Assembly: GCA_949127645.1 (NCBI GenBank) | Contig: CASBQM010000689.1 | Coordinates: 1-7,541 of the forward strand | Direction: 5' to 3' | DNA length: 7,541 bases | Source of the DNA: Synechococcales cyanobacterium PMM_0036 | GTDB taxonomy: Bacteria > Cyanobacteriota > Cyanobacteriia > Elainellales > Elainellaceae | Part shown: piece after piece, positions 1-6,180 of the stretch | Layout: each line of letters begins with the position of its first letter | Numbering within the stretch: the stretch's first letter is position 1 | Notes under the pieces: model-generated | Told to the model about the DNA's origin: nothing | What the model saw: only the letters and a program-made list of their open reading frames with translations | Database searches by the model: none | Position numbers and translations under genes: made by a program

Positions 1-1
1 A

Positions 2-517
2 ACTCCCACCGTCTCAACCCCAACCTTTAATAGAGGCAGCTCCATCCTGAACCTGCCTGTAGAGATTGGATTGAGCGCCCCCGATTTCCAGTCCATGCTG
101 CCCACCGACTGGTTCAGTGACTCATCTGCGCTTCAGCGCCAAACAGATGAAGCCAGAGAAGAAGCTAAACTCTCCATCCACGAAAAGCGCAACAGTGTTG
201 CCACCCTGCGAGACAACGTTGCCCTAGCGACCGATATCGTTGCCACTGCCACAGACTTCACCAAGTTAGGCAAGCAGCTGATCAGCTACCAGATTGGGTT
301 AGAGGCAATGACGACTGAAGGCGTGAAGCTGAGCCAGCAGCAAACCCGCACCCAGTTAGAGCAAGCCAAACTCGGCAACCTCCAGCAGGATGTTCAAGGC
401 ACTCAAGCTCTGGGTGCTAAACAAGGTGAAGTCTGGCAATCACGGTTAGATGAGCTCGACAACCGGATTAAAGAGATGCGGGATAAATCACGCCCTTACC
501 TACCCGTGGAAGCCTAA
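2..517 (+). CDS. Coiled-coil protein of unknown function, 5' end beyond window
   Basis: I do not recognise this protein. The frame is open without a stop from base 2, so the gene probably begins left of the window. An internal TTG at 71, with a weak AGAG at 61-64, would give 148 residues and is the alternative start. From about codon 50 on, the protein is almost entirely helical and polar, rich in Gln, Glu, Lys, Leu and Ala, with heptad-like spacing near the C-terminus (for example SRLDELDNRIKEMRDK), so a coiled coil is likely. No signal peptide, cysteine pair or catalytic motif is visible in the part present. Its TAA ends four bases before the start of the FtsK-like ATPase gene, so the two are very probably co-transcribed, and the partner also has a long coiled coil. 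A physical interaction between the two is inference only. Confidence 0.6.
   Translation, partial: TPTVSTPTFNRGSSILNLPVEIGLSAPDFQSMLPTDWFSDSSALQRQTDEAREEAKLSIHEKRNSVATLRDNVALATDIVATATDFTKLGKQLISYQIGLEAMTTEGVKLSQQQTRTQLEQAKLGNLQQDVQGTQALGAKQGEVWQSRLDELDNRIKEMRDKSRPYLPVEA
508..512 (+). promoter_or_regulatory. Shine-Dalgarno site deciding the ATPase start
   Basis: GGAAG lies nine bases upstream of ATG 522, inside the last codons of the preceding coiled-coil gene. The same frame is open back to base 450, but that stretch overlaps the upstream gene by about 68 bases and reads as unlikely N-terminal sequence. This site therefore favours ATG 522 as the start. Confidence 0.5.
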
Positions 518-521
518 AACG

Positions 522-2753
522 ATGCAGAACTCCATGCGATTGAAACTTGAGTTGCTGGGTGGTAGTGCGATCGCCACCCTAGCTCTCCTGATTGGCATCT
601 CCTACACGAATCCCAGTGGATTCCGCAATATTGCCCTGGCTAGTCTAGGAGGATCTGTCACTGCCGCCGTTGCAACTCTATCGCTCTGCGCCATCAACGA
701 CAGAACCGGAGTGCTACAGCGTGAAATTCTTCAGCTCAAAGGAGAGGTGAAATCCCTTAAAACCAAGCTAGACAAAGAATACGAAGATGCCGCCGCCCTG
801 GTCATGATCTGTGAACAGCTCCAAGACGCTGCCTCCAAGCATGAGTTTGAGCTGAGTGAAGCGGGTAACAAGGTTATCGCGATCGAGAAACAGGCGAAAC
901 AATGGCAGCTTGCGGCTCACGACAGCAGAGATACAGCGCTGAAATTAAAAGCTCAGCTAGAACAGCTCCAGTCTGACTTCAATGAACGGCTGCACCAAGC
1001 GGTGAAGGCAAAAGCCAATCGGATTGCCCGTCGCAACGCAGACATGTACATTAGCAAGCGCAAAGAGGAGCTAGTTGAGATCGACACTGCCCATTTAGAG
1101 CAGCTTCAATCCATCAAAGACGGCTATCAAGAAGATCTAGGAGAACTGCAAACCCTCTTGGGGCAAAGAGAGCAGCAATTATCAGAGTTTGCCATTGAGA
1201 TCAAAACCTGGGATGAAGAGATTATGCCGGGAACAAGGTCAGCGTTCACTGAATCCGCCACCTCCCTACAACTGCAACTCCAACTTGCCGCCCAACGATT
1301 AGAGGCATTACAAAGTGCCAATGCCCAACTGCAAGCCCCTAGACTTTTCCCTGGAACTACCGCCATCGATGCGACAGGCAACCGCATCGTTCAACACTTT
1401 GCCGCCTATGAAGTGATTCTGGATGCCGTTGAAGCCCTCTCGATTCCCACAGGATTTAGACTCCGCTTCAAATGCGATCGCACCCATGACTTCACCAAGC
1501 TCACCGCAGAAGAGTTTGACAAGCGCACGGCAGAACCAGGACTGATGGGTCTAAGCTATGCCCCGCTTGACTTTGCCCTAGATACGCGCAACTTCATTGT
1601 CAGCGTCGATATCGTCACCGCTCCCCCATTAGCGACGGGTGGAGGGGGAGCGATCGGCTCAAACGGCAAACCCATCACAGCAGCAACGGCAACCGATCTC
1701 GTTGCTGCGGGGTCTGCCAGCAGTGAAGATGCCTTTAGAGCCTTGGGCTGCTTCCCTGCCAGTGAATTTGAAAACGTCATCCGCGATAAGTTTGTCCCCC
1801 GCGTCCGAGTCGTTGCAGGATCAACAGGCGGCAAATCTCCCTTGATGGAACTGATCGCCGTGGCATTAGCCAAGCAGAATCAAGCGGAACTCTGGCTGAT
1901 TAACCCCGTTCCCGGTTCACCCAAAGACTGGTTTAGCATCCCTGGATTAGTTCATCCCGGCACAGACGTGACTCAAGAAGCGATCGCCCAGCTTCAAAAA
2001 GCCCATAGGGAGCTAAACGAGCGAAACAAGAACCTGAGTCAAAAGTACAAATTTCTCATCGTTTGCGCCGATGAGATTAACCGACTGGCACGGGAATTTG
2101 CAGATTTGGGCACGGTGATCAAGGATTACTACCAGATCTCAGATCACGCTCAAATGGGCTTCATTACTGCTGGTCAAGGTGGCAACGTCAGCGGCGTTTC
2201 TGGAGCAGCCAAAACCGACAACGCTAAAAAGCTGATGGAAGAAGATTTCCAGAATGCCACTCAAGTTTTCACCGCCCAGGCTGCAAAGGCATGGCTTCAA
2301 AAGAAGCAGTCTGGCCTATTGCCAAAGCTAGCCGAACTCGAAGCTCTTTGTCGCCAACTGAATGAAGCGGCAGGACTCTCCCCTCGCCCTAAGCCCGGAA
2401 CAAAGGTGGTCGATCGCCATGCCTATCGAGTTGCCCTAGTCGTCAGTCCTGCTACAGATGAGCCATTCTTCCTTCAGATTCCCCCGTACAGCCATTACGC
2501 AGACAAGCTAGAGGGCATCAGCTTTCCCAATGGAGCCAGGATCACCGCTCCCCATGAGAATCAGGTGGCTCTGGGGTTAGCCTCTGATCCTCTGACTTGT
2601 CCTCATTGTGGCTCTGCTCACACCAAGCAAGATCGCCCTTTGAAGACGGAGATCAAGCGAAAGTGCAACGATTGTGGCGAGTTTTACAAAGTGCCAAAAC
2701 CGACGCTAAGCTCATCGCGCCGGGCTTTCAGTATCGACGCGAGAGGGCAGTAA
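522..2753 (+). CDS. FtsK/HerA-like membrane ATPase with coiled coil and zinc ribbon
   Basis: The product has 743 residues. Two hydrophobic segments (about 12-27 and 37-58) look like a membrane hairpin. Residues 60-275 form a long polar coiled coil. The P-loop domain has Walker A GSTGGKS at 433-439, an FtsK-like WLINPVPGSPKDWFSIPGL stretch at 458-476, Walker B FLIVCADE at 511-518, and a FITAGQ sensor-like strand at 547-552 that resembles the final ATQ motif of FtsK. The C-terminus carries CPHC (693-696) and CNDC (715-718), a zinc-ribbon pattern. In the FtsK/HerA superfamily such ATPases move double-stranded DNA or protein through a hexameric ring; that role here is inference. The long coiled coil between membrane and motor differs from classical FtsK, and no FtsK gamma domain is seen. 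It follows a coiled-coil gene by four bases. Conjugation coupling, plasmid partition or defence are all possible. Confidence 0.7.
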   Translation: MQNSMRLKLELLGGSAIATLALLIGISYTNPSGFRNIALASLGGSVTAAVATLSLCAINDRTGVLQREILQLKGEVKSLKTKLDKEYEDAAALVMICEQLQDAASKHEFELSEAGNKVIAIEKQAKQWQLAAHDSRDTALKLKAQLEQLQSDFNERLHQAVKAKANRIARRNADMYISKRKEELVEIDTAHLEQLQSIKDGYQEDLGELQTLLGQREQQLSEFAIEIKTWDEEIMPGTRSAFTESATSLQLQLQLAAQRLEALQSANAQLQAPRLFPGTTAIDATGNRIVQHFAAYEVILDAVEALSIPTGFRLRFKCDRTHDFTKLTAEEFDKRTAEPGLMGLSYAPLDFALDTRNFIVSVDIVTAPPLATGGGGAIGSNGKPITAATATDLVAAGSASSEDAFRALGCFPASEFENVIRDKFVPRVRVVAGSTGGKSPLMELIAVALAKQNQAELWLINPVPGSPKDWFSIPGLVHPGTDVTQEAIAQLQKAHRELNERNKNLSQKYKFLIVCADEINRLAREFADLGTVIKDYYQISDHAQMGFITAGQGGNVSGVSGAAKTDNAKKLMEEDFQNATQVFTAQAAKAWLQKKQSGLLPKLAELEALCRQLNEAAGLSPRPKPGTKVVDRHAYRVALVVSPATDEPFFLQIPPYSHYADKLEGISFPNGARITAPHENQVALGLASDPLTCPHCGSAHTKQDRPLKTEIKRKCNDCGEFYKVPKPTLSSSRRAFSIDARGQ

Positions 2754-2813
2754 CAGCGTCAATATTGCCCCTGACATCAGGCTATAGCGGAGACAGCGTT
2801 GGGTCATTTCCAG

Positions 2814-2839
2814 CAACGTCGGTAGCCGCGTTGGTTTTT
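2814..2839 (+). terminator. Probable rho-independent terminator after the ATPase gene
   Basis: CAACG (2814-2818) pairs with CGTTG (2829-2833), and CGG (2820-2822) pairs with CCG (2826-2828) around a TAG loop, with T2819 as a single bulge. The eight-pair stem is followed by G and five T residues (2835-2839). It sits 60 bases past the ATPase stop and 46 bases before cas5c, so it would separate the two operons. The rest of the 132-base spacer (2754-2885) shows no convincing promoter. TACTAT at 2863-2868 resembles a -10 box but has no -35 at the right spacing. Confidence 0.5.
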
Positions 2840-2885
2840 AGCACCGATTTCACACTGTCATTTACTATGCGAACTAATTGGAGAT

Positions 2886-3527
2886 ATGAGAGAAATTTTG
2901 ATTATGGGCAAAGGTGCCCGATTTACTCGACCTGAATTGAAAGCTGATCCCCAAACCTATCTACTGATCCCTCCTACCGCAGCAGTTGGCATTCTCAGTG
3001 CTATCTATTGGAAGCCTGAGTTTTGATGGCGAATCCAAACAATTACCATCATGTCTCCTATTAAAATTGTGCCAATTGCCTATAACCACATTGCTCGTCC
3101 TAGTGAAGAGAGTATCGATATTCAAGGTGCGAGGATGCAGCGCCGCTGTACAGAATTACGAAACGTATGCTATCGAATTAGAGCAGAAATTGTCGCGCTT
3201 GATGGCAATCCTAATAAACATTTAGGAGTATTCAAAGATCGGATCGATCGAGGAAAGTTTTTTAAGCAGCCTGTAATGGGGACTTGTGAACACTTTGCAA
3301 CAGTGCAATGGGATGACGGGCGGGAGCCAGAAGTGTTGATTAACAAAGATTTTGGGTATATGCCCTGGTACTTCCAACCGCAGCTCAACCTTCAATCCAA
3401 GTACACGGCTGTATCTCCTACGCAGAAGGGTCAATTAGTTGGAATTGACCCTCATTTTAATCAATTTAGAGCGATTGCTAAGAATAGCGTGATCACCGTT
3501 CCAAACTATGAATATGAGACGTTTTAG
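2886..3527 (+). pseudogene. cas5c: cas5c (type I-C Cas5, crRNA endonuclease) interrupted by in-frame TGA
   Basis: Type I-C Cas5 (Cas5d/Cas5c) cuts the CRISPR transcript and caps the 5' handle in Cascade. ATG 2886 opens with GARFTRPELK (10-19) and SAIYWKPEF (38-46), typical of the family N-terminus, then meets TGA at 3024-3026. The same frame continues with WRIQTITIM and runs uninterrupted to TAG 3525-3527. Counting the stop as codon 47, the whole gene is 213 codons, close to family length. By alignment from memory with Bacillus halodurans Cas5d (Tyr46, Lys116, His117), the catalytic residues are Tyr41, Lys111 and His112, all present. RGKFFKQPVMG further downstream matches the family RGQ-F-QPYLG region. 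Arg is common at codon 47 in relatives, so CGA to TGA is the simplest origin. ATG 3051 could restart translation as 158 residues but would lack Tyr41. A sequencing error or readthrough remains possible. Confidence 0.85.
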
Positions 3528-3529
3528 CA

Positions 3530-5194
3530 ATGCTGAGAGAACTATATAATTTATCTAAATTGAATCATGGTTTGTTATTGTGGCCAGAAGGTTATAACAG
3601 ACTAACGATTTTTTTCGTCATTACATTAAACATTGATGGTAAAGCACTTTCTGTCGAGACTTTAGACAAAAAAAAGAACAAATTAGTAGTGCCAGACTCT
3701 TCTAATCGCAACATCCTTGGCAATAGCCTCGTAGCGTCTGAAAACGCCGAATATCTGTTTGGTCTAGGAGCCAATGGTGAAAAATGTCAAAAAGCTTTTG
3801 TGGAGCTACATCAGGCGGCATTTAATCAAACTGCCGAACCTGCGATCGCTGCCATCCTTAAGTTTGCTGAATTAGGGTCAGAGGTCTTTATCTCTGAGTA
3901 TCCTGATATGGCAACATGGCTAATCATAGAGAAATCTGGGGCATCTTCAGTTCCAGCAAAATCACGCGCAGTCTTCCTGTATGAAACTAGTCCCATCTAT
4001 GTTCATGACTACTCCAATATTCAGGAGTTTTGGGAAATTTATGGGGCATCTCCAAGCACTAGACCTGGACAATGTGCCATCACGGGTGTGGATGAAATCC
4101 TGACCGCAAACTTTAGAGGGATGAAGTTTTTAAGCGGCAAAGCCCTTGTGCTCACATCAGCGCATAATCACTCTACGCGCAGCTATGGGGCAAAACTGGA
4201 TCGTAGCAGCGATATCTCCTATGCAAAACTTTCTGTCAAAGCTTATAGTGCTGTAAACACAATGCTGTCAGCACTTTTGGCATCGCCAGACAACTGCTTT
4301 CGCTGCGATGAATCTAACTACCTTTACTGGTGTGAAGGCATTCCGGCTCGCTCTGCAATGATATCTAAATTGCTGGCTGCTGAGGATGCCCCCGCTCAAC
4401 CTGCCGACGTGAAAGCTTATCTGTCTAGCATCTTCAAAACTGGGCTATCTCCTCAGCAAATGGATACGACTGCTTTTTATCTGATTCGGGCTAGACCTAG
4501 CAAAGGGCGACCCTTTTTGGATGCAATCACCGATCGAACAGTTGGCAGTGTCATGAATAACGCGACTCAGTTCATCGAACGTCAACTGGCGCAAGGTGGA
4601 AAAGCCTATGGGGTATGGCTGTTAGCAAAATGTTTACAACCCAGAGGGGCGAAGGATGCTCTGAATGCGGATTTAGATGCTTTGGTCTGCCATGCGATCG
4701 ATGGAATATCTCTGCCTATGTCTTTCAGCGCCCGGTTGCTGCAAAGAGTGATGCTGACCCCTCCAAATCGAGTTCACTTTGCGCTACTTAACTTATTGAT
4801 CTATACAAAAACGATGAACCTTAGCACACTCTCGCTACCAGAAACACGCGCCTACCGTGCCGGACAACTCTACAGCACACTTGAGCGCTTATCCCACAAT
4901 CGGATTGACGGTTGGTATGGGGGAAAAACGAATATTGATAGGTTGTACAACACATTCTTGTCAATGCCAGCGATCGCCCTCACACGAGCAATGGCGCTGA
5001 TTCCCAGCTACTCAAAGGTTGCTAGAAACTACGACTTTCAAGTTCAACGAATTACTGAACTCTACAACCTAGAGGAGGATGCGCTGTTTACGCTGCCTAA
5101 AACCTTCACGATTACAGAGAAGCAGCTATTTCTCGCTGGATATCAAGCTGAATCTTACGCGGTTCGAGTGGCGATCGAAAAATCGAAGAGTTGA
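3530..5194 (+). CDS. cas8c: Cas8c (Csd1), large subunit of type I-C Cascade
   Basis: Cas8c is the large subunit of the type I-C crRNA complex and recognises the PAM and helps open target DNA. The product is 554 residues, slightly short for a family usually near 570-600. Family landmarks include FFVITLNIDGKAL (28-40), ENAEYLFGLG (71-80), AFVELHQAAF (89-98), an ITG core region (184-186), and SGKALVLTSAHNHSTRSYGAKLD (202-224), which corresponds to the usual LVSFN...SYG stretch. The C-terminal region AYRAGQLYSTLERL (441-454) and the LFLAGYQAES end (533-542) match the family tail. The middle (about 300-350), where relatives have an LSPN...VRF motif, is divergent (LSPQQMDTTAFYLIRARP). ATG 3530 follows the cas5c stop by two bases with no clear Shine-Dalgarno site, suggesting coupled translation. 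The frame is intact, so the protein could still be made if the operon is transcribed. Confidence 0.9.
   Translation: MLRELYNLSKLNHGLLLWPEGYNRLTIFFVITLNIDGKALSVETLDKKKNKLVVPDSSNRNILGNSLVASENAEYLFGLGANGEKCQKAFVELHQAAFNQTAEPAIAAILKFAELGSEVFISEYPDMATWLIIEKSGASSVPAKSRAVFLYETSPIYVHDYSNIQEFWEIYGASPSTRPGQCAITGVDEILTANFRGMKFLSGKALVLTSAHNHSTRSYGAKLDRSSDISYAKLSVKAYSAVNTMLSALLASPDNCFRCDESNYLYWCEGIPARSAMISKLLAAEDAPAQPADVKAYLSSIFKTGLSPQQMDTTAFYLIRARPSKGRPFLDAITDRTVGSVMNNATQFIERQLAQGGKAYGVWLLAKCLQPRGAKDALNADLDALVCHAIDGISLPMSFSARLLQRVMLTPPNRVHFALLNLLIYTKTMNLSTLSLPETRAYRAGQLYSTLERLSHNRIDGWYGGKTNIDRLYNTFLSMPAIALTRAMALIPSYSKVARNYDFQVQRITELYNLEEDALFTLPKTFTITEKQLFLAGYQAESYAVRVAIEKSKS
4814..5194 (+). CDS. cas11c: Possible internally initiated Cas11c small subunit
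   Basis: In characterised type I-C systems the small subunit Cas11c is translated separately from an internal start near the 3' end of cas8c. Met429 of this Cas8c (ATG 4814) lies just before SLPETRAYRAGQLYSTLERL, which is the position where the Cas11c-equivalent helical domain begins in the family. It would yield a 126-residue protein, about the expected size. No Shine-Dalgarno sequence precedes this ATG. In-frame ATGs at 4718 and 4751 are alternatives giving 158 and 147 residues. The domain is seen in the sequence, but its independent translation is inference. Confidence 0.35.
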   Translation: MNLSTLSLPETRAYRAGQLYSTLERLSHNRIDGWYGGKTNIDRLYNTFLSMPAIALTRAMALIPSYSKVARNYDFQVQRITELYNLEEDALFTLPKTFTITEKQLFLAGYQAESYAVRVAIEKSKS

Positions 5195-5211
5195 AATCCT
5201 TCCGTAACACG

Positions 5212-6180
5212 ATGATTAATAACCTGATCTATCAAACCTCAAACATGGAAACTCAGTCTCTCGCAGCTATTTTAAACCCCGATGTTCGTCACGACTTTGT
5301 AATGATTTTTGATGTGACTGATGGTAATCCCAACGGCGATCCTGATAATGGGGGCGAACCTCGGCAGGACCCAATCGATATGAGGGGCATTGTTTCTCCG
5401 GGTTGTATCAAACGGCGCATCCGCGACTCGCTAGCGTTGTTATTTAACGAGTCCCTTTACATTGCCAGTGGCACAACGCTTGACGTGCCCCAAATTGCTG
5501 CCATCAAGGATGCTGAGAAGGCAAAGGGTAAAGAGAGAAATTCAGTAGCTAAATCAGCACGACAACTGATTTTTGAGCGTTTTATTGATGTTCGCTTGTT
5601 TGGTGCAGTGCTGACTCAAATTACAAAAATTGGCAATGGTGGGCAAATAACAGGGGCTATTCAAATTGACACTGCCCGTTCTGTAAGTCCGATTGAAATT
5701 CGCCGGGATGGGATTACCCGTTGCGCTAGGGCGGTTAAGAAAACTAAGAAAACTAAAGAAAATGAGGAAATTAAGGGAAGCGAAGAAACCCAGCAAGAGG
5801 GACTCAATCAAAATATGGGTGCTCAGTTTCGCGTGCCCTATGCGCTCTACACCACGATGGGAACTTATAGTGCTGCTCTTGCCAAGGCTCAGGGTAATCC
5901 TATCAGTGCTGAAGATCTAGAGAAATTCTGGAAAGCATTGGCGCTTCACCTTGAACTTACTCCTTCCACAATGCGAGGGCGAATGATTTTGCGCGATGTC
6001 CTTGTGTATACTCACGAAAGCAAATTTGGTAGTGCGCGTACCGAGGATTTACAGGCTACGTTGAGCGTGAATCTAAAGCTTGACGTTGAGTCTCCCCGTT
6101 CGATCGAGGACTATGTAATCACGATTGCTGAGGCGCCCAAGGGAGTAACGATGACACGGTTAAGAGATGTTTTGGTATGA
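5212..6180 (+). CDS. cas7c: Cas7c (Csd2), backbone subunit of type I-C Cascade
   Basis: Cas7 polymerises along the crRNA spacer and forms the Cascade backbone. With ATG 5212 the product has 322 residues. Motifs are strong: HDFVMIFDVTDGNPNGDPDN (27-46), GCIKRRIRD (64-72), DVRLFGAVL (126-134), GAIQIDTARSVSPI (148-161), ITR (168-170), VPYALYTTMGTYSAALA (208-224), RGRMILRDVLVYTHESKFG (255-273) and PRSIEDYVI (295-303). The frame is open to TTG 5191, which overlaps the cas8c stop as TTGA, so a coupled start there is possible. ATG 5245 also lies in frame, and homology begins near residue 27 whichever is used. A Lys/Glu-rich low-complexity insertion at about 174-200, partly built of 9-bp repeats, lies between the ITR and MGAQFRVPY blocks. 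The gene overlaps cas3 by four bases (ATGA). Confidence 0.92.
   Translation: MINNLIYQTSNMETQSLAAILNPDVRHDFVMIFDVTDGNPNGDPDNGGEPRQDPIDMRGIVSPGCIKRRIRDSLALLFNESLYIASGTTLDVPQIAAIKDAEKAKGKERNSVAKSARQLIFERFIDVRLFGAVLTQITKIGNGGQITGAIQIDTARSVSPIEIRRDGITRCARAVKKTKKTKENEEIKGSEETQQEGLNQNMGAQFRVPYALYTTMGTYSAALAKAQGNPISAEDLEKFWKALALHLELTPSTMRGRMILRDVLVYTHESKFGSARTEDLQATLSVNLKLDVESPRSIEDYVITIAEAPKGVTMTRLRDVLV
5737..5754 (+). repeat. In-frame 9-bp tandem repeat within cas7c
   Basis: AAGAAAACT occurs twice in tandem (5737-5745 and 5746-5754), and a degenerate third copy AAAGAAAAT follows. It encodes KKT-KKT-KEN. It begins a purine-rich tract that extends to about 5800 and codes for a charged linker, suggesting slippage-driven growth of a loop. 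Confidence 0.8.

Noticed and set aside
538..546. GATTGAAAC, resembling the 3' end of many CRISPR repeats
   Set aside because: It occurs once, inside the ATPase coding sequence, with no spaced copies nearby.
1556..1873. 105-residue minus-strand open frame opposite the ATPase
   Set aside because: It is a shadow of the Gly/Ala-rich ATPase segment and has no recognisable motif.
2783..2790. TATAGCGG, identical to the first bases of the IS630-like end at 7423, as a possible relic IS end
   Set aside because: The match stops after eight bases, and an 8-mer recurring in 7.5 kb on either strand has roughly a one in four chance.
2597..2935. 112-residue open frame spanning the ATPase end and the spacer
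   Set aside because: It overlaps the zinc-ribbon coding region in another frame, runs across the terminator and the cas5c start, and shows no family motifs.
3026..3064. Stop-start TGATG at the cas5c nonsense codon as a designed restart
   Set aside because: The ATG at 3026 is in a different frame and ends after 12 codons, so it cannot produce the Cas5c C-terminal part.
2986..3225. 79-residue frame over the cas5c interruption, considered as a new small gene
   Set aside because: It is out of frame with clear Cas5c motifs on both sides of the stop.
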